Shown: one piece after another, positions 52,259 through 60,591 of the stretch
How the letters are laid out: every line of letters begins with the position of its first letter
Position numbering within the stretch: the stretch's first letter is position 1
Origin: Cupriavidus taiwanensis
GTDB lineage: Bacteria > Pseudomonadota > Gammaproteobacteria > Burkholderiales > Burkholderiaceae
Length of the DNA stretch: 64,000 nucleotides
Assembly (NCBI RefSeq): GCF_900250075.1
Contig: NZ_LT977071.1
Coordinates: forward strand, 1,323,298-1,387,297
Direction of reading: 5' to 3'
The notes under the pieces: model-generated
Database searches by the model: none
Told to the model about the DNA's origin: nothing
What the model saw: only the letters and a program-made list of their open reading frames with translations
Translations under genes and position numbers: made by a program

Positions 52259-53092
52259 TCAGCCCGCCGTGCCCGCGGCGTGCCGGGGACCGGACTGCGG
52301 CTGCGCCAGCCGGCAGCTGTCCCGAAAGCGCGCGATCTGGTCATGCAGCTGCTGCATCTGTTCGACCTGGAAGCTGGCCCGCTCCCGGCTGTAGCGGGTG
52401 CCGGACTCATACAGCGCGCTGTCCGCGGCGCGGGCCAGCCCCTCCAGCGCCTGCGCCAGCGCGCGTCCCTCGACGCTGCGGTGCCGCCGCAGGCGCCAGG
52501 ACAGCGCCTCCTGGCCCTGGTCGAGCAGGTTCTGCTGCAGGTAGCCAAGCCGCTCGGCAAGGCTTTGCGCGTCCTGCAACACCGACAGATAGGCGCATAC
52601 CACCGCCAGCCGCTGCTGCATCTCGCCGCCGGTCAGCAGCTCGCGCGCGCACGCGCCCCAGGACGGCGCCTCGGGCCCCTGGTCCTGCCCGCCGCATTCG
52701 CGCATATGGATGTCCAGCGGCAGCACCGATACCGCCAGACCGGGCGGCAGCACGCTGGTGAAGCGGCTGGCGATGGCTTGCTGCAGGGTGCGGTCGAGCG
52801 CGACGCACGTGTTGATGTCGGCATCGACATGGAACTCCAGCGCCGGCTGCCGGCCATGGCCCACCGAGACCACCGCCCGCACCGGCGGGTGCCCGGCCAT
52901 GGCCAGCGTTTCCAGGCCGGCTTCGATGCAGCGCTGCTCGGCGGCCTCGGCGCCAAGGGCCTGGACGATGTCCTGCATCTGCAGCGTGCCGGCGATTTCG
53001 GTGCGGTCGGCCGCGGGCGGCCACCCGCCGCGGCGGTCGGCGGCCATGGTCATCCGCTTCAGATCGACATGCGTGATCGCATTGCCCGTCAT
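52259..53092 (-). CDS. Hypothetical protein, third gene of the fnr-flhD operon
   Basis: A 277-residue soluble protein that I do not recognise. It has no signal peptide or membrane helix. The N-terminal half is mixed alpha/beta (V-R-A-V-V-S-V-G-H-G-R-Q-P-A-L-E-F-H-V-D-A); the C-terminal half is strongly helical and may be coiled coil (from about residue 155 to 260). Six cysteines occur singly, without C-x2-C pairs, so it is not FlhC in disguise. GGAGGG stands before the ATG. It begins 29 bases after the flhD homologue on the same strand, so it is probably in an operon with it and the FNR-type gene. Confidence 0.75.
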   Translation of the reverse strand: MTGNAITHVDLKRMTMAADRRGGWPPAADRTEIAGTLQMQDIVQALGAEAAEQRCIEAGLETLAMAGHPPVRAVVSVGHGRQPALEFHVDADINTCVALDRTLQQAIASRFTSVLPPGLAVSVLPLDIHMRECGGQDQGPEAPSWGACARELLTGGEMQQRLAVVCAYLSVLQDAQSLAERLGYLQQNLLDQGQEALSWRLRRHRSVEGRALAQALEGLARAADSALYESGTRYSRERASFQVEQMQQLHDQIARFRDSCRLAQPQSGPRHAAGTAG

Positions 53093-53121
53093 ATAACCCT
53101 CCGATTCTCAGAAGTCGTGTC

Positions 53122-53475
53122 TCAATCCCGCCGCGATGCCATCACGATCGCGGCATGCATGCCGTGCAAGGCGTGCGGCGGCTCGGCCCCGGTCAGCGCG
53201 GCCACCAGCAGGCTGTCATCCAGCCGGAAGCGGTACAGCATCAGGCTGGACCGCGCCAGCGCGATGACCTGCGTCGGCGTCAGCGATGCCAGCAGGCGGC
53301 CCATCTCGCGACCCAGGCCGAGCCGGAACAGCGCCTCGGCCTCGTTCTCGCGCATCAGCCGCTGTACCAGCAGCAGGTAGGACAGGTTCAGCGTCTCGAT
53401 CTGGCGCAGGCGGTCGGCATCCGCTTCCCGATGCCTGTCGGGGTCGCTTGCTGCGGGTGTCCTGGCCGGTTCCAT
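53122..53475 (-). CDS. Orphan FlhD-like transcriptional regulator
   Basis: A 117-residue homologue of FlhD, the partner of FlhC in the master activator of flagellar genes. Residues 24-95 match closely: I-E-T-L-N-L-S-Y-L-L-L-V-Q-R-L, then F-R-L-G, then L-A-S-L-T-P-T-Q-V-I-A-L-A and Y-R-F-R-L-D-D. The E. coli cysteine that links the FlhD dimer (V-C-H-F-R-F-D) is tyrosine here. No flhC and no flagellar gene lies in the window. It begins one base after the stop of the FNR-type gene, so the two are tightly linked. It may modulate a distant FlhC or act on its own targets. Confidence 0.85.
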   Translation of the reverse strand: MEPARTPAASDPDRHREADADRLRQIETLNLSYLLLVQRLMRENEAEALFRLGLGREMGRLLASLTPTQVIALARSSLMLYRFRLDDSLLVAALTGAEPPHALHGMHAAIVMASRRD

Positions 53476-53476
53476 G

Positions 53477-54280
53477 TCAGCCTCGCGCGGGTGCGGTTGC
53501 GTCGCCGGCCCCGCGCAAGCGCGGCGCGGGCGGATGGGCGAGGATCATCGGGCGCGCGGCAATGGCCCGCAGCGCGGCCTTGTCGAGCAGCGTGATGGTG
53601 CGGTGCCGTACCGTGATCAGGCCGCCTTCGGCCAGCCGCGAGAACTGCCGGCTCACCGTTTCCAGCGTCAGGCCGATATAACTGCCGATTTCCTCGCGGC
53701 TCATGCGCAGCACAAAGGCCGACGACGAATAGCCGCGCAGCGCAAAGCCGTCCGCCAGCCACAGCAGGAACGTCACCAGGCGCTCTTCGGCGGTCATCAG
53801 CGCCAGCATGGTCTGCACGGCCCGCGCGCGCTGCAGCTGGCCGTCCAGTGCCAGCAGCAGCTGCCGGCCGAACGGCGCCAGCGTGGCCGCGGCCAGGCGC
53901 AGCGCGTCCACGGTGAACAGGCACAGCTTGGTGTCTTCCAGCGCGGTGGCGTACGACGCATAGTGCGGCCGCACCAGGCTGTCGAGCCCGACCATGTCGC
54001 CGGGGAAGTGGAAGGCGACCACCTGGGTGCGCCCGTCCTCGGTGGTGACATGGGTCTTGATGGTGCCGACGCGAATGGCATAGACCGATGTCACCGGGTC
54101 CCCCATCAGGTACAGGAATTCGCCCTTGCGCAGGCGCACCATGCGTTGCGCCGCTTCGATGCCCGGCGCGCCACACGCCTGGCCGGCGGGTGCGCAGTCA
54201 GGGCAGGCGCCGGCCATCAGGCAACACGTGCTGCACGGCATGGCTTCGCGCTGCGGCTGGCGATCGTCGGACTGTGTCAT
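53477..54280 (-). CDS. FNR-type Crp/Fnr-family oxygen-responsive regulator
   Basis: A 267-residue regulator with a cyclic-nucleotide-binding-like domain (about residues 45-165) and a C-terminal helix-turn-helix. The N-terminus has cysteines 16, 19, 20, 26, 29 and 36, and C120 corresponds to the fourth cluster ligand C122 of E. coli FNR (L-E-D-T-K-L-C). The recognition helix has E-T-V-S-R, the residues that read TTGAT half-sites. So it is probably a [4Fe-4S] oxygen sensor. The ATG at 54280 is chosen since the cysteine-rich part follows; one at 54373 would add 31 unconserved residues. It heads an operon with flhD and an unknown gene. Confidence 0.9.
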   Translation of the reverse strand: MTQSDDRQPQREAMPCSTCCLMAGACPDCAPAGQACGAPGIEAAQRMVRLRKGEFLYLMGDPVTSVYAIRVGTIKTHVTTEDGRTQVVAFHFPGDMVGLDSLVRPHYASYATALEDTKLCLFTVDALRLAAATLAPFGRQLLLALDGQLQRARAVQTMLALMTAEERLVTFLLWLADGFALRGYSSSAFVLRMSREEIGSYIGLTLETVSRQFSRLAEGGLITVRHRTITLLDKAALRAIAARPMILAHPPAPRLRGAGDATAPARG

Positions 54281-54529
54281 CGGCGCTGTGGGCAGTGAGA
54301 CCTTGAGAACCTCGTGCGTCCATTCTATGGAGCCGCCCTGGCCAGACAATCCGTACATTCCGATTCCCGGCACGGAAGCGTCCGACGTTGCCGTGCGCCG
54401 GCCTGCCGGGACGTCCGTGCTGCACTTGGCCGTGCGGGCGGGTGCCAGCGCAGCGCAAGCAGGCGTATCCTTACCGCACCATCAGGATCGGATGCGCCGG
54501 CAGCGCCGGCACGTCGCCCAACCCATCCC

Positions 54530-56503
54530 ATGACAAGACGCCCCCACGATCCACAACCCCTTGCCGGCAACGCCAGCAGCCTCGAGGCCAATGGCCCGGA
54601 CCATCCGAACGCCGCCGACACCCCCTACCGGACGCTGGTGGAAGCCGTGCAGGACTACGCCATCTTCACGCTCGACGTGGGGGGCCATGTCTCAAGCTGG
54701 AACAAGGGCGCAGCCCGCATCAAGGGGTACCGGCGCGAGGAGATCCTGGGCAAGCATTTCTCGCAGTTCTATACGCCCGACGCGGTGGCCCGGCGCTGGC
54801 CCGACGCCGAGCTCAAGGCGGCCGCCGAACTGGGCCGCTTCGAGGACGAGGGCTGGCGCGTGCGCAAGGACGGCAGCCGCTTCTGGGCCAACGTCGTCAT
54901 CACCGCCCTGCGCGACCCCGAGGGCCGGCTGATCGGCTTCGGCAAGGTCACGCGCGACCTGACCGAGCAGCGCCGCGCCGCCGAGGCGCTGCGCCAGAGC
55001 GAGGAATCGCTGCGCCTGCTGGTGGAGGGGGTCAAGGACTATGCGATCTTCATGCTCGACCCCGGCGGTCATATCGTCAGCTGGAATTCCGGCGCGTCCT
55101 ATATCAAGGGCTACCGCCGCGACGAGATCATCGGCCGCCATTTTTCGCTGTTCTATCCGCAGGAGGACATCGCCGCCGGCAAGCCGGCCCGGCACCTCGA
55201 CCTGGCCCGGCGCGCCGGGCGCGTCGAGGACGAGGGCTGGCGCGTGCGCAAGGACGGCTCGCTGTTCTGGGCCAATGTCACGCTGACCGCCGTCTACGAC
55301 GATTCACGCGCGCTGCGCGGCTTTGCCAAGGTGACGCGCGACATGAGCGAACGCCGCCGCCGCGAGGAGCTGGAACGTTCCAGCCAGCGCCTGAACGAGT
55401 TCCTGGCCACGCTGTCGCATGAGCTGCGCAATCCGCTGGCGCCGGTGCGCAGCGCGCTGACCGCGATGCGGCTCGCCCCGGGCGACGGCGCGCTGGCTAA
55501 CCAGAGCCTGGCCTTGATCGAGCGCCAGGTGACGCACCTGAGCCGGCTCGTCGACGACCTGCTCGATATCGGGCGCATCACCTCCGGCCGGATCGAGCTG
55601 CGCACCGCGCCAGTGGAACTCGACGAGATCATTGCGCTGGCGATCGAGGGCGCGCGCCCGGCGCTCGATGCCAAGTCGCAGCGCGTCGACGTGCAGGGCG
55701 CGCCCGGCGCGATCCGCATGGATGCCGACAAGACCCGGCTGGTGCAGGTGCTGCAGAACCTGGTGCTCAATGCGTCGAAGTTTTCACCGTCCGGCTCGGT
55801 GGTGACGATTGCCGCGGCGGTGCAGAACCGTACCCTCGAGCTGCGGGTGACCGACCAGGGCCGCGGCATCTCGCCGCATGCGCTCGAGGACATCTTCCAG
55901 CTGTTCGTGCAGGAAAGCCGGCCGGGCACCGATGTGCAGGGCGGACTGGGCATCGGCCTGTCGCTGTGCCGCTCGCTGGTGGAGCTGCACGGCGGCACCA
56001 TCGCGGCCACCAGCGCCGGGCCGGGGCTGGGCAGCACCTTCACGGTACGGCTGCCGCTACCGGCCGCGCGCCCGTCCGACGATGCGCACCGCACCGCCCT
56101 GCCCGCCACCGGCCACGACCAGGCCGAGCTGCAGGTGCAGCGCATCCTGCTGGTCGACGACAACCGCGACGCCGCCGACAGCCTGGCGATGCTGCTCGAG
56201 ATGTGCGGCCACGAGGTGACCATCGCCTACGACGGCTCCGAAGCGCTGCACGTGGCGCCGCGCTGCCGTCCGCATATCGCGCTGATCGACCTGGCCATGC
56301 CGGGCATGGACGGTTTCGAGGTGGTGCGGGCCATGCGCGGCGTGGCGGGCACCGAATCGACCCGTTACGTCGCGCTGACCGGCTTCGGCCAGCCGGCGGA
56401 CCGGCAGCATACCGAGGCCGCCGGCTTCGATGCGCACCTGGTCAAGCCGGTGGAGCTGGAAACCCTGTTCGGCACCATCGCGCGGCTGCGCCGGCCTGAC
56501 TGA
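54530..56503 (+). CDS. Double-PAS hybrid histidine kinase with receiver domain
   Basis: A soluble sensor kinase of 657 residues with no membrane segment. Two PAS/PAC modules (about residues 33-150 and 160-275) are so alike (Y-A-I-F-x-L-D-x-G-G-H, I-K-G-Y-R-R, V-R-K-D-G-S) that they look like a tandem duplication. The HisKA helix has the phospho-accepting H297 in T-L-S-H-E-L-R-N-P, followed by the ATPase N box (N-L-V-L-N-A-S-K), D-Q-G-R-G-I and G-L-G-I-G-L. A receiver follows with I-L-L-V-D-D-N and acceptor D587 in L-I-D-L-A-M-P-G. It is divergent from the FNR-type operon and may sense redox, light or oxygen through PAS cofactors. Confidence 0.92.
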   Translation: MTRRPHDPQPLAGNASSLEANGPDHPNAADTPYRTLVEAVQDYAIFTLDVGGHVSSWNKGAARIKGYRREEILGKHFSQFYTPDAVARRWPDAELKAAAELGRFEDEGWRVRKDGSRFWANVVITALRDPEGRLIGFGKVTRDLTEQRRAAEALRQSEESLRLLVEGVKDYAIFMLDPGGHIVSWNSGASYIKGYRRDEIIGRHFSLFYPQEDIAAGKPARHLDLARRAGRVEDEGWRVRKDGSLFWANVTLTAVYDDSRALRGFAKVTRDMSERRRREELERSSQRLNEFLATLSHELRNPLAPVRSALTAMRLAPGDGALANQSLALIERQVTHLSRLVDDLLDIGRITSGRIELRTAPVELDEIIALAIEGARPALDAKSQRVDVQGAPGAIRMDADKTRLVQVLQNLVLNASKFSPSGSVVTIAAAVQNRTLELRVTDQGRGISPHALEDIFQLFVQESRPGTDVQGGLGIGLSLCRSLVELHGGTIAATSAGPGLGSTFTVRLPLPAARPSDDAHRTALPATGHDQAELQVQRILLVDDNRDAADSLAMLLEMCGHEVTIAYDGSEALHVAPRCRPHIALIDLAMPGMDGFEVVRAMRGVAGTESTRYVALTGFGQPADRQHTEAAGFDAHLVKPVELETLFGTIARLRRPD

Positions 56504-56616
56504 GCGGCACGGCATCGGGCCGAACCCGACCTTCGCCAATCCCGAACCCGCGCGCGCCGCGGCTGCGACACACTGACGCCCGTTCCATCGCAACAGATCA
56601 AGGAAAGGAGACAGCG

Positions 56617-57597
56617 ATGCAGGGTTGGATCAGGCGTGCGGCCATGGGGCTGCTCTTTGCATGCGCGGCCACCGCCGCCGGCACCGCGCTGGCGGACTAC
56701 CCCGACAAGCCGGTGCGGCTGGTGGTGCCGTTCCCGCCGGGCGGCGCCACCGACCTGCTGGCGCGCGAGATCGGCAACGCGCTGTCGGCGCGGCTGCAGC
56801 AGCCGGTGGTGATCGACAACCGCCCCGGCGCCGGCGGCAACCTGGCGGCGATCGCCGTGGCGCGCGCCCCGGCCGACGGCTACACGCTGCTGTTCGGCAC
56901 CTTCGGCTCGCTCGCGGTGAACAAGAGCCTCTATGACAAGCCCGGCTACGACCCGCTCAGGGACTTCGCGCCGGTGGCGTCGGTGGCCTACCTGCCCAAC
57001 GTGCTGGTGGTGCATCCCAGCGTGCCGGCACGCACCGTGCCGGAACTGCTGGCGCTGGCGCGCAAGGAGCCGGGCAGGCTGACCTACGGCTCGTTCGGCA
57101 ACGGCTCGTCGTCGCACCTGGCGGGCGAGCTGTTTACGCACCTGGCCGGTGTCGAGATCACGCATATTCCGTACAAGGGCAGCGCCGCGTCGATGACCGA
57201 CCTGATCGGCGGGCGCATTACCATGATGTTCGACAGTGTCTCCACGGCGCTGCCGTATATCCGCGACAAGCGCGTGCGCGCGCTGGCGGTGACCACGCAG
57301 AAGCCGTCCGAGCAGCTGCCCGGCGTGCCGACGCTGGCCGCTGCCGGCGTGCCCGGCTACGAGCTGACCGCATGGTTCGGCGTGGCGGCGCCGGCGGGCA
57401 CGCCCAAGGCCGTGATCGACCGCCTCAACGGCGAGATCGTGGCGGCGCTGAAGCAGCCGGACCTGGCTGCCAGGCTGGCCAGCCAGGGCACGGTGCCCTT
57501 CCCCGCCACGCCGGCGCAGTTCGGCAGCTATATCCGCGCGCAATACGAGAAGTGGGACGGCCTGATCAAGTCCGCCAACATCAAGCTGGACAACTGA
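56617..57597 (+). CDS. Bug-family tripartite tricarboxylate transporter substrate-binding protein
   Basis: The third Bug protein of the window, 326 residues. A strong AAGGAAAGGAGA precedes the ATG, and a signal peptide ends near T-A-L-A. The first motif is V-R-L-V-V-P-F-P-P-G-G-A-T-D, then D-N-R-P-G-A-G-G. It is followed by two IclR genes on the opposite strand, ten bases away. No membrane components of a tripartite transporter are nearby. The ligand may be an aromatic or dicarboxylic acid linked to the monooxygenase operon at 59.6 kb, but only neighbourhood supports this. Confidence 0.92.
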   Translation: MQGWIRRAAMGLLFACAATAAGTALADYPDKPVRLVVPFPPGGATDLLAREIGNALSARLQQPVVIDNRPGAGGNLAAIAVARAPADGYTLLFGTFGSLAVNKSLYDKPGYDPLRDFAPVASVAYLPNVLVVHPSVPARTVPELLALARKEPGRLTYGSFGNGSSSHLAGELFTHLAGVEITHIPYKGSAASMTDLIGGRITMMFDSVSTALPYIRDKRVRALAVTTQKPSEQLPGVPTLAAAGVPGYELTAWFGVAAPAGTPKAVIDRLNGEIVAALKQPDLAARLASQGTVPFPATPAQFGSYIRAQYEKWDGLIKSANIKLDN

Positions 57598-57607
57598 CTG
57601 CCTGGCC

Positions 57608-58438
57608 TCAGGCTGCGTCCGGCGCGCCGAAGCGCCACGACAGCCGCGCCGCCGCCTGCCGCACCAGCGCGGCGGTGGCGCCTTCGGTGCTGCTGTCGAA
57701 ACTACCGCTGGAACCCATCACCGCGATTACAAGCGCCAGGCTGCCGGTGTGGTCGAACACCGGTGCCGCCAGCGTGTCGATGCCCGGCACCGGATGGCTC
57801 TGCGCATTGTCGATGCGCGCCGCGCGCACCTGCGCCAGACGCCCGGCGTAGGCCGGCGCCAGCTTGCCGCCGGGTCCGAGCACCTGGTCGGCGGCGGCGC
57901 CTGCCATGCGCAGCGCATCGTTGCGCAGCAGGCCCGGCAGCACATTGGCCGGCAGGTGCGCCGCGACAGTTCGGCCGATCGCGGTATGGACCAGCGACAG
58001 CACCGTGCCCACGCGCAGGCTGACATGCTGCGGCCGCGCCGATTCTTCCAGCCGCACCACGGTGGGCCCGAGCGGCCCCAGCACCGCCATGGCCACGCTC
58101 AGGCCCGTGGCCCCGGCCAGCTCGATCACCTCCGGTTCGGCCTCGCGCGTCGGCGACAGCCGCTGCAGCGCGATCAGCCCCAGTTCCAGCGCCAGCGGTC
58201 CGCACAGGTAGTTGCCGGCGGCATCGCGCGCCAGCAGTCCGGTCTTCTGCAGGCTGACCAGGTGCGGAAAGGCCTTGGCCGCCGGCATGCCCGCGGCCAG
58301 CGCCAGGTCGCGCAGCGGTAGCGGCCGCCCCGCGGCCACCAGCGCGCCGAGCAACTGGCCGGTGCTGTCGAGCGACTGGATGCCGCGCTGTGGCTTGCCG
58401 CCGTCGGGGTCTTGCGTGGTTTCGGTCGCGCCGCTCAT
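57608..58438 (-). CDS. IclR-family transcriptional regulator (second of a coupled pair)
   Basis: A 276-residue IclR-type regulator: an N-terminal winged helix (R-G-I-Q-S-L-D-S-T-G-Q-L-L-G-A-L, then L-P-L-R-D-L-A-L-A-A-G-M-P-A-A-K-A) and a C-terminal GAF-like effector domain. The ATG at 58438 overlaps the stop of the preceding IclR gene (ATGA), so both are made from one message and perhaps in fixed ratio. The pair share the opening Q-R-G-I-Q-S and the effector-domain layout but differ in most other positions. The regulated operon is probably the divergent one at 59573. Confidence 0.9.
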   Translation of the reverse strand: MSGATETTQDPDGGKPQRGIQSLDSTGQLLGALVAAGRPLPLRDLALAAGMPAAKAFPHLVSLQKTGLLARDAAGNYLCGPLALELGLIALQRLSPTREAEPEVIELAGATGLSVAMAVLGPLGPTVVRLEESARPQHVSLRVGTVLSLVHTAIGRTVAAHLPANVLPGLLRNDALRMAGAAADQVLGPGGKLAPAYAGRLAQVRAARIDNAQSHPVPGIDTLAAPVFDHTGSLALVIAVMGSSGSFDSSTEGATAALVRQAAARLSWRFGAPDAA

Positions 58439-59262
58439 GCCTGTTCACCGTTCGGTTCGCGCAGCGCCGCGCCGATCTCCGCGCCCGCGGCGAGCAAGGC
58501 CCGCGCCGCCGCGCCGTGCCAGTCGACGTCGATGGCACCGGTCGATCCCACCAGCGTCAGCACCAGCCGCAGCGCGCCGGCGCCGTCGAGCACCGGCACG
58601 CTGAGGCTGCTGACGGCCGGGCTGGGCGCATCGATGCTGCGCTCGATGCCGCGCGCACGGATTTCCGCAAGCCTGTCGCCGAACGCGGCCAGGTCGGCTT
58701 CGCCGGCATCCGGCTGCTGCGCCTGCCACAACGGCTGCCACTGCGCCGGCGGCTGGAAGGCGCAGAACACCCGGCCGGTGGCAGTGGCCGCCAGCGCCAT
58801 CACCGTGCCCACGTGCAGGTTGACGTGCAGCGGCGCGGTGGCCGGCACATAGCGCACGATGGTCGGTCCCTGCGGCCCGGCCAGGCAGATTGCCACGCTG
58901 CAGCCCAGCGCCTGCGCCAGCGCGTCGGCGCGTGGCAGCGCGGCGCGCCAGGCGGCGTCCTGCTCCAGGTGCAGCAGGCCCAGGCGCAGCGCCAGCGGTC
59001 CGGGCTCGTAGCGGCCGGACAGGTGGTCGCGCTTGATCAGGCCAAGCCGCGCCAGGCTGACCAGATAGGCGTGCGCCTGCGCCGGCGCCAGCTGCGCGGC
59101 GTCGGCCAGCGCCGCCAGCGGCATCGGCACGCGCGCCGAGGCCAGCGCCGCGAGCAGGCGCGCGCCCACCTCCACGCTCTGGATGCCGCGCTGCGCCTTG
59201 TCGGCACGCGCCGCCGGCGCGCCCGCCGGCGCCACCGCTGTCCCCGCCCTGGGTCTGGCCAT
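58435..59262 (-). CDS. IclR-family transcriptional regulator (first of a coupled pair)
   Basis: A 275-residue IclR-type regulator. The winged helix spans about residues 25-90 (Q-R-G-I-Q-S-V-E-V-G-A-R-L-L, then L-A-A-L-A-D-A-A-Q-L-A-P-A-Q-A), and the effector domain follows with V-G-T-V-M-A-L-A-A-T-A-T-G-R. The ATG at 59262 is selected since upstream sequence in frame lacks conservation. It is divergent from the MBL/monooxygenase operon across 310 bases that hold a TAATCA/TGATTA inverted repeat. IclR proteins often activate aromatic-acid operons, which suits this context. Confidence 0.9.
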   Translation of the reverse strand: MARPRAGTAVAPAGAPAARADKAQRGIQSVEVGARLLAALASARVPMPLAALADAAQLAPAQAHAYLVSLARLGLIKRDHLSGRYEPGPLALRLGLLHLEQDAAWRAALPRADALAQALGCSVAICLAGPQGPTIVRYVPATAPLHVNLHVGTVMALAATATGRVFCAFQPPAQWQPLWQAQQPDAGEADLAAFGDRLAEIRARGIERSIDAPSPAVSSLSVPVLDGAGALRLVLTLVGSTGAIDVDWHGAAARALLAAGAEIGAALREPNGEQA

Positions 59263-59572
59263 CAGCGTCCTGTGTGTTCGGAAAAACCGGATATTAATCG
59301 AACGCCCCCCGGATCCCGCCGCACGCGGGTTTACCCCCATCTCGACCCGCTCGAAGTTCGTCGCTCCAATTATTTGTCATAGGCTAATCATTTCGCTATT
59401 GATTAATTCGACGACCTTTCCTAAGATGTCATTACCCCGTCGCGACACGGCAGACCCAGCCGTGCGAGATCCGGAAATCCATACGAACGGGGGCGAGACA
59501 GCCAGTGCCACGCCGCATGCGCTTGCGGCCATTCCCGCGCCGTCCCGCCCTGCCACAAAAGGAAAAGACGCC
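59263..59572. other. 310-base divergent regulatory region
   Basis: This region between the IclR pair and the MBL/monooxygenase operon is AT-rich in its middle (about 59365-59430) where the inverted repeat at 59385-59405 lies. The MBL frame stays open upstream through part of it, but that sequence is not conserved. I see no RNA gene or further repeat. Confidence 0.5.
59385..59405. promoter_or_regulatory. Candidate IclR operator
   Basis: TAATCA and TGATTA form a perfect 6-9-6 inverted repeat in the AT-rich middle of the divergent region, 122 bases before the first IclR gene and 167 bases before the MBL gene. IclR-type sites are commonly AT-rich palindromes in such positions. Binding is inferred. 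Confidence 0.4.
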
Positions 59573-60532
59573 ATGTCCAAGGCATTCGCATCGCAGGCCG
59601 ACCTGGAAGCCAAGCAGATCACCTTCACCCAGCTGTCCGAGAACGCGTGGGCCTATACCGCCGAGGGCGATCCCAACTCCGGCGTGGTGATCGGCGATGA
59701 CGGCGTGCTGATCGTCGACACCACGGCCACGCCGGCGATGGCGCAGGACCTGATCGCGCGCATCCGCACCATCACCGACAAGCCGATCAAGTACGTGGTG
59801 CTGTCGCACTATCACGCGGTGCGCGTGCTGGGCGCGTCGGCCTACTTTGCCGAGGGCGCGCAGCAGATCATCGCCAGCCGCGGCACCTACGAGATGATCG
59901 TCGAGCGCGGCGAGGCCGACATGAAGTCCGAGATTGAACGCTTCCCGCGCCTGTTCGCCGGCGTGGAAACGGTGCCCGGCCTGACCTGGCCGACGCTGGT
60001 GTTCGACAAGGAAATCACCCTGTTCCTGGGCCAGCTGGAAGTGCGCATTGCCCACCTGGGCTCGGGCCATACCAAGGGCGACACCGTGGTGTGGCTGCCG
60101 CAGCAGAAGGTGCTGTTCTCCGGCGACCTGGTCGAATACGACGCCGCCTGCTACTGCGGCGATGCGCAGCTGGCCGAATGGCCCGCCACGCTGGACGCGC
60201 TGCAGGCGCTGAACCCCGAGAAGCTGGTGCCGGGCCGCGGCCCCGCGCTGACCACGCCCGATGAAGTGAAAAAGGGCATCGCCTACACCAAGGACTTCGT
60301 CACCACGCTGTTCAGGTCCGGCCAGGAAGCGGTGGCGGAAAAGCTCGACCTGAAGGCCGCGATGGCGCACACGCGCCGCGCCATGGACCCGAAGTTCGGC
60401 CACGTCTTCATCTATGAGCACTGCCTGCCCTTCGATGTCTCGCGCGCCTACGACGAGGCCAGCGGCATGCGCCATCCGCGCATCTGGACCGCCCAGCGCG
60501 ACCAGGAGATGTGGGCCGCGCTGCAGGACTGA
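59573..60532 (+). CDS. MBL-fold metallo-hydrolase-like protein with altered metal motif
   Basis: A 319-residue metallo-beta-lactamase-fold protein. The first metal motif, normally H-x-H-x-D-H, reads H79-Y-H81-A-V-R84 here, so the aspartate and histidine of the second metal site are missing. Later ligands are kept: H166 in G-S-G-H-T-K-G-D and D185 in L-F-S-G-D. It may bind one metal or use different chemistry. The ATG at 59573 follows AAAAGGAAAAG. It is first in an operon with an FAD monooxygenase, DUF2783 protein and MFS transporter, so it probably hydrolyses an ester, lactone or thioester in that pathway. Confidence 0.85.
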   Translation: MSKAFASQADLEAKQITFTQLSENAWAYTAEGDPNSGVVIGDDGVLIVDTTATPAMAQDLIARIRTITDKPIKYVVLSHYHAVRVLGASAYFAEGAQQIIASRGTYEMIVERGEADMKSEIERFPRLFAGVETVPGLTWPTLVFDKEITLFLGQLEVRIAHLGSGHTKGDTVVWLPQQKVLFSGDLVEYDAACYCGDAQLAEWPATLDALQALNPEKLVPGRGPALTTPDEVKKGIAYTKDFVTTLFRSGQEAVAEKLDLKAAMAHTRRAMDPKFGHVFIYEHCLPFDVSRAYDEASGMRHPRIWTAQRDQEMWAALQD

Positions 60533-60591
60533 CGACGGCACATCAGCAAGCCATCGCACAACAGAGTATTTCAGGTGGAGGAGACACAAGC

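Noticed and set aside
52259..53092. Unknown protein after flhD as a divergent FlhC
   Set aside because: FlhC needs paired C-x2-C zinc ligands and is about 190 residues; this protein has only scattered single cysteines and is longer.
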